Positions 41,165 through 49,692 of a stretch of 58,623 nt of DNA are shown here, piece after piece. Source of the DNA: Arcicella sp. (GTDB lineage: Bacteria; Bacteroidota; Bacteroidia; Cytophagales; Spirosomataceae); assembly GCA_025354645.1 (NCBI GenBank), contig JANXML010000060.1, positions 1 to 58,623 on the forward strand, written 5' to 3'. Within the stretch, counting starts at the first letter, position 1; each line of letters starts with the position of its first letter. The notes below the pieces were generated by a model, which worked only from the letters and a program-made list of their open reading frames with translations, did not search any database and was not told where the DNA came from. The position numbers and the translations under genes are program-made.

Positions 41165-42589
41165 TTATTTCCAACCACCGCCCAAAGCTCTATAAATATT
41201 CACTTCGGCGTTTAGTTGTTTTTTCTTAATTTCCATCAAATCCATTTTTGCTTCGAGGGCTTCACGTTGAGTCAGCAAAACTTCGTTGTAATCGGCTCGG
41301 GCTGTTTTAAAAAGATCATTAGATATTCCGATAGAATTACTCAAAATATCTACTTGATTTGATTTCGTTTTATAACTTTCCGAATAATTTTTATTGCCCG
41401 ATAATTGGTTCATTACTTCCAAATAAGCGTTTAAAACCACTTGTTCATATCTATATACCGCCTGAATCTGCCTTTCATTTGCATTATAATAATTGGCTCT
41501 TATTGCATTTTTATTAATTAAAGGAGCCGTTATATCCCCCAAAATATTAAAGGCAATAGACTTGGGATTTATCAGATAAATTGGGTTAAATGACTGTAAA
41601 CCAAGACCCGCTCGAAGCGTAATATTAGGATAAAAATTAGCTCTTGCTACGACAATATCTAATTTTGCGGCTTCTAATTCTTGTTCTGCTTGACGAATAT
41701 CAGGGCGATTGCTCAATAATTGTGAAGGAATTCCGTCCGAAATTTTCAAAAACTGGATTTCATTCATATTGGCAGAATTACGCTTAATGGGCTGTGGATA
41801 CCGTGCCGCTAAAAAATTGATATGATTTTCGGTTATTGTAATTTGTTGCTGAATCTCAAATTTCAGATTTTCAGTATTGAGCAACTGTGCCATAAAACGA
41901 TTTACTGCCAATGAATTAACCCTTGCTGCCTCTTTTTGTACCTTCACAATTTCAAGGGCATCTTTCTGAATCGCAATATTTTGTTGCACCGTTTCCAACT
42001 GATTATCCAACACAATTAACTCATAATAAGAATTCGCAATTTCAGCAATCAGATTCGTTATCATAAAATTTCTACCTTCCACGCCAGCCAAAAATCGCTT
42101 TGTGGCGGCATCTTTGGCATTATGCAATTTTTTCCAGATGTCAGTCTCCCACGAAAAATTTGCCATTGCGAATTGGTCGCCCAAAAAATGAGGCACTTCT
42201 TCCGTTCGGGTTTTCAAGTCTTCTTCTCCCAATCCATTCAGAGTATATTTTCCTGAACGCTCCATACCCAAACCCGCTCCCAAATTCACAAAAGGCTTAT
42301 ATTCTCCCTTTCGTGCCATGATTTCGTTTCGATTGATTTCGATTTCACGAAAATTCATGTTCAACTCTTGGTTGTTTTTAAGAGATTCGTCAATCAATTC
42401 GGTCAAATTATTATCAATAAAATAATTTTTCCAAGTAATCACCTCAGCCTTAGTTGTATCGCCATTTGCTTTGAATTGATCTGGTAATCCGTTTTTTACC
42501 GTTCTAATTGGCAAATTCTCTACTTTGCAACTACCCAAGCCCAGTAAAAGGGCAAAAAATAGGCTATATTTTATTTTATTATTTTTCAT
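41165..42589 (-). CDS. RND efflux outer-membrane factor (NodT/OprM family)
   Basis: A 474-residue lipoprotein (Cys21 in GLGSCKVE) with the OprM-type coiled-coil barrel repeats: IDESLKNNQELNMNFREIEINRNEI, LLSNRPDIRQAEQELEAAKLDIVVARANFYPNITL, and ALGGGWK at the end. It forms the outer-membrane channel of the tripartite pump. Its ATG lies inside the last codons of the pump gene (10-base overlap), so it is co-translated. Third gene of the operon adaptor-pump-channel. Confidence 0.93.
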   Translation of the reverse strand: MKNNKIKYSLFFALLLGLGSCKVENLPIRTVKNGLPDQFKANGDTTKAEVITWKNYFIDNNLTELIDESLKNNQELNMNFREIEINRNEIMARKGEYKPFVNLGAGLGMERSGKYTLNGLGEEDLKTRTEEVPHFLGDQFAMANFSWETDIWKKLHNAKDAATKRFLAGVEGRNFMITNLIAEIANSYYELIVLDNQLETVQQNIAIQKDALEIVKVQKEAARVNSLAVNRFMAQLLNTENLKFEIQQQITITENHINFLAARYPQPIKRNSANMNEIQFLKISDGIPSQLLSNRPDIRQAEQELEAAKLDIVVARANFYPNITLRAGLGLQSFNPIYLINPKSIAFNILGDITAPLINKNAIRANYYNANERQIQAVYRYEQVVLNAYLEVMNQLSGNKNYSESYKTKSNQVDILSNSIGISNDLFKTARADYNEVLLTQREALEAKMDLMEIKKKQLNAEVNIYRALGGGWK

Positions 42590-45500
42590 CTTTTTTTGAC
42601 AGTTTTGCGATTAACTTTTTGAGTTTATTTTCTTGACCAGCATCAGAATGTTCTTCTATGTATTCTTCGCTCAAGGGAACAGTATCTTGGTCGTTGATGA
42701 GTTTTTTCCCGTCAATCAATTTAGCAAAAATGTAATAAAGACCTGGCACGATTAAAACTCCAAAAACGGTTCCGAAAATCATACCGCCCATCGCCGACGA
42801 ACCAATGGTTTTGTTACCTACTGCCCCTGCTCCATGAGCCCGAACCAATGGAATCAGACCAGCTATAAAAGCGAAAGAAGTCATCAAAATGGGTCTGAAA
42901 CGTTCTTTGGCACCTTCGATAGCTGCTTCTAAAACACTTAATCCTTCGTTGCGTCTTTGTACGGCAAATTCTACAATCAAAACGGCATTTTTACCCAAAA
43001 GTCCCGTAAGCATGATGAGTCCGATTTGAGCGAAAACGTCATTATTCAATCCCATCATTTTCAGCATTAAAAAAGAACCAAAAATACCTGGTGGCAAGGA
43101 AAGGATAATGGCAAATGGTAAAACGAAGCTTTCATATTGTGCTGCCAAAACCAAATAAACAAAGAATATTACGACTAAGAAAATAATAATGGCTTCGTTA
43201 CCTCGGCGAGCTTCGTCATAACTTAGTCCTTCCCAAGCAATATCGTAGCCTTTGGGTAAAGTTGCTTCGGCTACTTCACGAATAACTCGAATGGCATCGC
43301 CCGAAGTATAGCCAGGGGCAGGGACGCCGTTGATAAGAGCCGATGTGTATAAGTTGTATCGGGCAATTTCGTTTGGTCCTTGTGTTTTTTTGATGCTCAT
43401 AAATGCCGAATAAGGCACCATTTCGCCTTTGTCGTTTTTGACAAACATTTTTAAAATATCATCAGGATCTTTTCTAAACGCAGGGTCGGCTTGGGTATAA
43501 ACCTTGTAATAGTTATTGAAACGAATAAAACCTTGCTCGTAGGTACTACCAATCATGATGTTTAGGTTTTCCATGGCATCTCCCACAGATACTCCTTTTT
43601 GCATCGCTAACAGGTTGTTTACGACCAGCTCGTACTGCGGATAATTGGCAGAATAAAAAGTGAATAAACCTGTAATCTCTTTACGTTTTTTTAATGCTGC
43701 TACAAAGTCTTGGTTTACTTGGTCAAATTTTTGATAATCTACTTCGCTACCTTTATCCAACAATCGTAATGCAAAACCAGATGAAGCACCATATCCTGGT
43801 ACTGCTGGGGGTTCAAAAAATTCGATATTAGCACCCATATTTTGGGTTTTTTCTTCCAACTCTTCCATAATTTGCTTTACGGATTCGTGTCTTTCAGACC
43901 AATCTTTTAGGTTAATCAAGCAAGTACCAGCATTAGAACCACGCCCTTCGGTTAGAATCTCATAACCTGCCATAGCCGTTACTGACTTTACGCCTTCTAC
44001 TGATTTAGCAATTTTTTGTAGTTCGAGCGAAACAGTGTTGGTACGTTCGAGCGTAGTACCAGGCGGCGTTTGAATGATGGCATAGATTTGTCCTTGATCT
44101 TCGCCTGGAATAAAACCTGCGGGCAAAATAGAACTCATTCCAAAAATACCAAATGCAAATACTATCAATACTGCAAATGTCAGCACTCTACGATTGACGA
44201 TAACCGTCAAAAACTTGGTGTATTTACCCAATAACCATTCAAATTTACTGTTGAACCAATCTATGAACATATTGATTGGTGTCTTTTTGCGGGCGTGTCC
44301 GTGTTCATTTTTCAGAATCATCGCACACAAAACTGGTGTAAGTGTGAGTGCAACAACTCCCGAAAGTACAATTGCTGAGGCCATTGTGATGGAGAATTGT
44401 CTGTAAAGTACGCCTACTGGACCCGACATAAAAGCAACTGGGACAAATACCGCTGTCATAATCAGGGTAATGGCAATAATTGCCCCACTGATTTCGTCCA
44501 TTACTTTTTTAACGGCTTGATAGGGTGTCAGGTGGTCTTCGGACATCTTTACGTGAACCGCCTCGACTACCACAATGGCATCATCGACCACTACTCCAAT
44601 AGCCAATACCAAGGCAAAAAGCGTAACAAGGTTGATACTAATACCAAAAAGCTGCATAAACATGAACGCTCCAATGAGCGATACTGGCACCGCCAATGTA
44701 GGAATCAGCGTTGAACGCCAATCGCCCAAAAAGAGAAATACCACCAACGAAACCAATATAAAAGCCTCCAAAAGGGTGTGCAATACTTGGTCTATCGAAG
44801 CGTTTACAAAATTTGAAACGTCATAGTTGATTTCGTAATCCATTCCTGGAGGGAAATCCTTTTTCATTTCTTCTAATTTTGCCTTCACGTCAGCAATAAT
44901 CTTATTAGAATTTGTGCCAGGATTTTGCTTCAATACCAACGAAGCCGCAGGATAACCATCTTTATTGGTATAAATATCAACAAACTCACTACCCACTTCT
45001 ACATTGGCTACGTCTTTCAATTTTAAAATTTCACCCTCTGGATTAGCCCTGATGATAATTTCCTTGTACTGTTCGGGCTTGTTGTACCAACCCTGATAAG
45101 TAAAAACGTATTCGAGCGATTGGGCAGTTTTACCAGAACTTAATCCTACACGACCTGGGCGACCCAGTACACTTTGTTGTTCAATAGCTTTAAGTACTTC
45201 ATCAGCAGAAACATTATAAGCCCTCATTCTATCGGGATTGAGCCAAACACGCATGGCAAACGCCCTATTTCCAATAATTTCTGAACGCCCCACACCACTA
45301 ATACGATACAGCTCTGGTACAATTTTATTGTCGGCATAAGTAAACAAGAATTTTTGGTCAAAGTCTTTTACTGTACTAAAAAAATTGACGTACATCAACA
45401 TACTTGGCTGCACAGGCGTAATGATAATACCTTCTCGCTGAACTAAAACGGGTAAATTAGCCCAAACTTGATCTACCCGAGATTTTACCCGAGTTGCTGC

Positions 45501-45806
45501 AATGGTGGGATCGAGACCTGGTTCAAACACAATTTGTACGGTAGCCTCGCCAGCACTGGTGGCATCAGACATCATGTACTGCATACCTGGCACACCGTTA
45601 ATGGCACGTTCCATGATAACGAGCGTGGACTTAACCAAGGCATCAGCATTGGCTCCTGGAAACGAGATGAAAATATTTACCCTCGGTGGGGCAATTTCGG
45701 GAAACTGGGAAATTGGTCGGGTAGTAATAGCCAATATTCCCAAAAAGACGATTGCCAGCGACATGGCAATTGCCAAGACTGGTCTTTGTATGAATTTACT
45801 AAACAT
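42579..45806 (-). CDS. RND multidrug efflux pump (AcrB/HAE1 family)
   Basis: From MFSKFIQRPVLAIAM (45804-45806) the protein has 1075 residues. Twelve membrane segments with two large periplasmic loops. Seen: N-terminal FFxxRP-type motif (FSKFIQRPVLA), the proton-relay pair in LAIGVVVDDAIVVVE of TM4, GFIPGEDQG, and PPGIFGSF and GLLGKNAVLIVEFA in the second half. The charged pattern fits hydrophobic-drug pumps rather than metal pumps of the CusA class. It begins 48 codons into a longer frame whose extra residues have no family match. A word-repeat hairpin separates it from the adaptor gene. Confidence 0.94.
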   Translation of the reverse strand: MFSKFIQRPVLAIAMSLAIVFLGILAITTRPISQFPEIAPPRVNIFISFPGANADALVKSTLVIMERAINGVPGMQYMMSDATSAGEATVQIVFEPGLDPTIAATRVKSRVDQVWANLPVLVQREGIIITPVQPSMLMYVNFFSTVKDFDQKFLFTYADNKIVPELYRISGVGRSEIIGNRAFAMRVWLNPDRMRAYNVSADEVLKAIEQQSVLGRPGRVGLSSGKTAQSLEYVFTYQGWYNKPEQYKEIIIRANPEGEILKLKDVANVEVGSEFVDIYTNKDGYPAASLVLKQNPGTNSNKIIADVKAKLEEMKKDFPPGMDYEINYDVSNFVNASIDQVLHTLLEAFILVSLVVFLFLGDWRSTLIPTLAVPVSLIGAFMFMQLFGISINLVTLFALVLAIGVVVDDAIVVVEAVHVKMSEDHLTPYQAVKKVMDEISGAIIAITLIMTAVFVPVAFMSGPVGVLYRQFSITMASAIVLSGVVALTLTPVLCAMILKNEHGHARKKTPINMFIDWFNSKFEWLLGKYTKFLTVIVNRRVLTFAVLIVFAFGIFGMSSILPAGFIPGEDQGQIYAIIQTPPGTTLERTNTVSLELQKIAKSVEGVKSVTAMAGYEILTEGRGSNAGTCLINLKDWSERHESVKQIMEELEEKTQNMGANIEFFEPPAVPGYGASSGFALRLLDKGSEVDYQKFDQVNQDFVAALKKRKEITGLFTFYSANYPQYELVVNNLLAMQKGVSVGDAMENLNIMIGSTYEQGFIRFNNYYKVYTQADPAFRKDPDDILKMFVKNDKGEMVPYSAFMSIKKTQGPNEIARYNLYTSALINGVPAPGYTSGDAIRVIREVAEATLPKGYDIAWEGLSYDEARRGNEAIIIFLVVIFFVYLVLAAQYESFVLPFAIILSLPPGIFGSFLMLKMMGLNNDVFAQIGLIMLTGLLGKNAVLIVEFAVQRRNEGLSVLEAAIEGAKERFRPILMTSFAFIAGLIPLVRAHGAGAVGNKTIGSSAMGGMIFGTVFGVLIVPGLYYIFAKLIDGKKLINDQDTVPLSEEYIEEHSDAGQENKLKKLIAKLSKKDEK

Positions 45807-45830
45807 ATTTTTTGAGTTTTCTATGAAAGG

Positions 45831-45948
45831 AAATCGGCTTTCGGCTGTCAGCAATTGGCTGTCAGCAATAAGCTATTGAACCTTTTTTATTTCAATGAAT
45901 TATCGTTTGCCGACAGCCAAAAGCTGACCGCCGACTGCCGATTGCCTA
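45831..45948. repeat. Word-repeat hairpin (GGCTGTCAGCAA words) inside the RND operon
   Basis: The left arm (45831-45874) has TCGGCTTTCGGCTGTCAGCAA-type words. The right arm (45907-45948) has the opposite orientation (GCCGACAGCCAAAAGCTGACC) and abuts the TAG stop of the adaptor gene (45946-45948). It lies between adaptor and pump genes of one operon and may set their relative expression. Confidence 0.7.
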
Positions 45949-47028
45949 TTCCGCATGAAGGTTTTTTAACTCCTCGATTACTTCTCGATAAGACCTGAAT
46001 TTGGTTTTGATGTGGTCGCCGTTTTTAACTTTACGTAAACCTTCTATCAAAATCTTGTCATTTACAGACAAGCCGCTTTTTACGGCGTAGATGTGCGGCA
46101 TTTCGAGTCCAACGGTTATTTGTCGAGTCTGGATAGTTCCTTTTGCATCGACCACAAACACAAATTTCTTATCCAAAACATCAAAAGTAGCCTCTTGTGG
46201 AATCAAAAGAGCATTTTTAACATTTGTTGGTAGTAGAATTGTACCCGTTTCACCATGACGTAAAATACCGTCTGGATTCGGAAATGTAGCACGGAAGGCG
46301 ATATTTCCCGTTTCGTTATTGAAATCAGCCTCAATAGTAGAAAAAAGACCTATCTGATTAAAAATCTGATTGTTAGCCATCATCAACTTGACTTTTTGCG
46401 GACCTTCTTTTTTAATTTTAACGGCATAATCTAAGTATTCTGCTTCTGGCACGTTAAAATATACCCAGAGTTTACTATTATCAGAAAGTGTAGTAAGCAA
46501 ATCTCCCTCATCTAATAAACTCCCTAATCTTGCTTGAAATTTATCCATAATTCCACTGAAAGGAGCTTTGATATTAGTCATTCCAAGATGAACATTTGAT
46601 AGCTTCAAATCGGCTTTTTCACTCTCTAATTTTGCTTTTGACAATGCCAATTCTTGCTGCGAAACGATGTTTTTATCGGAAAGTTTTTTGGTGTTTTGAT
46701 ATTCAATATCTGCATAATCAACATCAGCTTTCGATTTCTCCATTTCGGCTTCATAAACCATTGGCATAATCTGAAACATTGGTTGCCCTTTTTTGATACG
46801 CTGACCTTCATCAACAAATATCTTTTGTAAATAACCTTTTTCCAAAGATCGTATTTCGATGTGATTGATTGCCTTAATTTGGCAGACATATTCTTTGTTT
46901 ATAAAAGTGTCGACCTTGATTGGGCTACTTACTGTAAGTTCTGACTCTTCGTGTTTGGCTTGTTCAGTATGATTGCAACTTGCCATGAAAAATACTGCAA
47001 TGGCGAAAAAAATGATTGAATATTTCAT
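45946..47028 (-). CDS. RND efflux periplasmic adaptor lipoprotein
   Basis: A 360-residue HlyD/AcrA-type adaptor with a lipoprotein signal (Cys18, FFMASCNH). It shows a barrel-sandwich lipoyl half (YLQKIFVDEGQRIKKGQPMFQI), the alpha-hairpin, the second lipoyl half (SNVHLGMTNIKAPFSGIMDKFQARLG), and a beta-barrel and membrane-proximal domain ending in VGLEMPHIYAVKSGLSVNDKILIEGLRKV. It links the pump to the outer-membrane channel. First gene of the efflux operon; a 30-bp palindrome lies 33 bases upstream. Confidence 0.93.
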   Translation of the reverse strand: MKYSIIFFAIAVFFMASCNHTEQAKHEESELTVSSPIKVDTFINKEYVCQIKAINHIEIRSLEKGYLQKIFVDEGQRIKKGQPMFQIMPMVYEAEMEKSKADVDYADIEYQNTKKLSDKNIVSQQELALSKAKLESEKADLKLSNVHLGMTNIKAPFSGIMDKFQARLGSLLDEGDLLTTLSDNSKLWVYFNVPEAEYLDYAVKIKKEGPQKVKLMMANNQIFNQIGLFSTIEADFNNETGNIAFRATFPNPDGILRHGETGTILLPTNVKNALLIPQEATFDVLDKKFVFVVDAKGTIQTRQITVGLEMPHIYAVKSGLSVNDKILIEGLRKVKNGDHIKTKFRSYREVIEELKNLHAE

Positions 47029-47467
47029 GCGAAATTATTTTGTTTTAATGAAAATTTAGGAATACTGTATTTTTTAAAAAATGTAGTATTGTCTTTTAAG
47101 AATTTTAATTGTTTTCTACCAAACAGTTTTGATGATGTAAATAGATAATTCTCCATCTGTTTTCAGTTTCTAAAACCTACCATTGTACCTTTCATTATGA
47201 TATCACCAGTCCGTTTGAAAGATTGTGTCATACGTGTTTGATTTTAAAAATGTAAATTCAAACATGGGATAAATAAAATAATCAAAGGGCATTTACATGG
47301 GCAAATAGTGCTTTAATTTACGGATAAAATAATGTTTACCGAATACTTTTTGGATGTCCATTATTTGTATTCATTCGTAAATCAGAAAGTTATCTTAAGT
47401 ACAGGATAAATTTATTGAATATGAAGCGTTATTTTCACGAAAATATATTCGAGAAAATAAAAGAAAA
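47029..47467. other. Intergenic gap with a palindrome near the efflux promoter
   Basis: 439 bases. AATACT ... ATTTTTTAAAAAAT ... AGTATT (47061-47090) forms a 30-base near-perfect palindrome. The rest is AT-rich without a plausible gene. No regulator gene is present in the gap or directly beside it. Confidence 0.5.
47061..47090. promoter_or_regulatory. 30-bp palindrome upstream of the RND operon
   Basis: AATACT-N2-ATTTTTT and AAAAAAT-N2-AGTATT, symmetric except for two base pairs, 33 to 62 bases upstream of the adaptor start codon. Size and position fit a TetR-type operator, but no TetR-family gene is in the window. Confidence 0.45.
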
Positions 47468-47818
47468 TTAGCAATGTAATTTGAGGGAGCAATAAAGAAT
47501 GAATTTCTTTATAGATTGATGGGAAAAGGAATAAAAATAGTTAGTATTTGAGAATGATTTATGTATAATAAAAACATTTTCTGAAAACATTGTTTTCAAA
47601 AAATCATCGTCAGTAGTATCAGTATCTTCTTCAAGATCGAACCCTTCGTTTTGAGTTGTATCTTCAGTAAAACTATCAAGTAATACGTGATAAAATTTTT
47701 GTTGATGCGTAGTTATTAAATTTTTGTTAGAAGTATTGAGCGATCTATTTTTCACACTCACACCGTTGAAATTCAACAGCATAATGAGTGTAATAAATAT
47801 GTTTCTCAAAAGTTTCAT
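47468..47818 (-). CDS. Small secreted protein with Asp/Thr-rich segment
   Basis: A 116-residue protein with a signal peptide (MKLLRNIFITLIMLLNFNGVS). It has a strikingly acidic stretch (TEDTTQNEGFDLEEDTDTTDDD, about 52-73) and a C-terminal aromatic region with two cysteines. I do not recognise the family. Such acidic secreted peptides occur beside metal or efflux genes in Bacteroidota; the RND operon is nearby but separated by 440 bases, so the association is weak. Confidence 0.5.
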   Translation of the reverse strand: MKLLRNIFITLIMLLNFNGVSVKNRSLNTSNKNLITTHQQKFYHVLLDSFTEDTTQNEGFDLEEDTDTTDDDFLKTMFSENVFIIHKSFSNTNYFYSFSHQSIKKFILYCSLKLHC

Positions 47819-48049
47819 GAAACGCTTAATAATTTATTGTCAATAAAAGATTTATTTGTACTATTCGTAGATTGTTGTACAATTCCACTTGTAAAGGTAT
47901 GAATTTTTTTAGAATTGGAAACAATTTTAAACATTTAATAATTAAAATGGAGTTTATGGTTTTTAATCTTTTTGAGAAATTTGGTATTTTACACTGTCTC
48001 TTGCAAAGCCAAAACTATGAAAAAAAAATTTCATCTTTGGTATTATCAA

Positions 48050-48304
48050 TTAATCATCAGCAAATTTGTTGCCAAATAAACGGAAATGTTTCTCATGTTT
48101 GAGATGGATATTCTCGAACATTTCATCAATTTTATTTTGAATAAGCATTGACTTATTAGCATTATAAACTTCTTTAATATTTTTTACATCAAAATATGGC
48201 AATACTTTATCAAAATATGCTCCATAAGGATTACAGCCCACAAAATTGATCACGAAGAAAAATAAAACGAATAGGATTTTGATAGAAGATTCCGTTATTT
48301 TGAT
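48050..48304 (-). CDS. Small putative lipoprotein, start codon not visible
   Basis: The frame ending at 48050 encodes a lipoprotein-like leader (ILFVLFFFVINFVGC, the Cys in a lipobox), then NPYGAYFDKVLPYF and a charged C-terminal half of about 50 residues. Upstream of the leader the frame stays open to 48307, but offers only ATC, ATA and ACG codons where a start is expected. The first usable codon (GTG at 48251-48253) would cut off most of the signal. Either a non-standard start, a damaged start codon, or not a gene. No family recognised. Confidence 0.4.
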   Translation of the reverse strand: MKITESSIKILFVLFFFVINFVGCNPYGAYFDKVLPYFDVKNIKEVYNANKSMLIQNKIDEMFENIHLKHEKHFRLFGNKFADD

Positions 48305-48375
48305 GTTTTAGTTCAAATTTAAAAAACGTTAAATTTTAAATATCGGTTGTATCGCCAAATTAAAAAATCCGTGTG

Positions 48376-49506
48376 CTATAATACCAAAACCACCTCCCCA
48401 AACTTCAAAATCTTCAACTCATGCTCACCAATTTTATTTTCTTTTTGTAATCTTTCTAATTCCAATGCAGGCTCATTCAAAGGTTCATCAGATAAATCAA
48501 AAGTGCCAAAATGAAATGGAATAAGTCTTTTTGCCTTGCAATCACGAAACGCCTGAATGGTGTCTTTGGGTTCTTGATGGTTGTATTTCATAAACCACGT
48601 TGGGGCAAATGCTCCCGCACCAATGATGGCAAGGTCAATGTTGGGGAATAGTTCGCCAATTTTCTTAAAATGCGTTCCGTTTCCGTATCCAGAATCTCCA
48701 CTAAAATAAATAGTTTTTGAACCAGTTTTAAAAATAAATCCACCCCAAAGCGTTTCATTGGCATCATTCAACCCACGATTTGACCAGTGGCAAGAAGGAA
48801 CAAAAACGATTTCAAGGGCTTTATCGGTATTATATTTCTGAAACCAACCCGCTTCTTGGATTTCGTGTTTGGGCATCCAATCTTGCATCAACGATCGCAT
48901 TCTTAAACCCGTCAAAATTTTTGCGTTTGGATTTTGTTTTTGCAGTAATTTCAAACTACTCTTATCGCAATGGTCATAGTGCGAATGCGAGATGAGAATA
49001 TAATCAAGATTAACCAGTTTTTTAGGATCAATCGGGAATTCAGAAAATCGTTTACTGGAAGATAGAAACGTAACATTTGGTACTGGAACATTTCCTAAAA
49101 GTGGGTCAATCAAAATTTGTTTTCCAGCCAATCGAATAAAGACCGTTGCGTGACCTAACATTACTACCATATCTTCTTTACTATTCAGAAAAGAATCATC
49201 TTTTACAACTTCTGTTCCTTGCGTAGCATTGTTTTTCTTAGGTTTGTATTCATTCTTGGAAGTTTGCCATTTCCACACATCCTTGAAAGCCGCATTGTGA
49301 TAACCCTTGGTATCAAAATTTAAAAACAACCCATCTTCATCCGTTGGATTACCTCCTTTTTTTTCCCAATCTGCCCAAATTGTTTCTAAATCTTTATTGT
49401 TTTTGATTAATGTCATTTGATTTTTTTGGGATAAAACGATGCTTCCACCGATTGCCGAAACAGCGGTGATGGTTAGGCTATTTTTAATAAACTTTCTACG
49501 TTTCAT
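48376..49506 (-). CDS. MBL-fold hydrolase with Tat-like leader
   Basis: A 376-residue protein beginning MKRRKFIKNSLTITAVSAIGG, a twin-arginine-like export leader. The metallo-beta-lactamase motif is ISHSHYDHCDKSS, with further metal ligands in VPSCHWSNRG, YFSGDSGYG and IPFHFGTFDLSDEP. The pattern matches the NAPE-PLD/UlaG-like branch of the fold, which hydrolyses phosphodiesters or lactones. The periplasmic location follows from the leader. Single gene; palindromic hairpins follow upstream (49536-49615). Confidence 0.85.
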   Translation of the reverse strand: MKRRKFIKNSLTITAVSAIGGSIVLSQKNQMTLIKNNKDLETIWADWEKKGGNPTDEDGLFLNFDTKGYHNAAFKDVWKWQTSKNEYKPKKNNATQGTEVVKDDSFLNSKEDMVVMLGHATVFIRLAGKQILIDPLLGNVPVPNVTFLSSSKRFSEFPIDPKKLVNLDYILISHSHYDHCDKSSLKLLQKQNPNAKILTGLRMRSLMQDWMPKHEIQEAGWFQKYNTDKALEIVFVPSCHWSNRGLNDANETLWGGFIFKTGSKTIYFSGDSGYGNGTHFKKIGELFPNIDLAIIGAGAFAPTWFMKYNHQEPKDTIQAFRDCKAKRLIPFHFGTFDLSDEPLNEPALELERLQKENKIGEHELKILKFGEVVLVL

Positions 49507-49535
49507 AGTAAGTGCATCGTTAATTAAGTCCCTTC

Positions 49536-49615
49536 AACTTCTCGAAAGTTTTTCTACTTTCGAGAAGTTCCTACAATATTAACTTCCCGAAAGTAAAAAA
49601 AACTTTCGGGAAGTT
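49536..49615. repeat. Two tandem ACTTCCCGAAAGT-type hairpins
   Basis: AACTTCTCGAAAGT-N6-ACTTTCGAGAAGTT (49536-49569) and AACTTCCCGAAAGT-N7-ACTTTCGGGAAGTT (49581-49615). Same hairpin pair as inside the MITE-like element at 5308-5463, without its terminal repeats. It lies between the MBL hydrolase and GMC oxidoreductase genes. Confidence 0.8.
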
Positions 49616-49692
49616 CCAATCATTAATTTTTAGAGAAAACTGAATAATATTTAATTAGCAGTGTAGTAATTACTACCGATTTCAGATATTAT

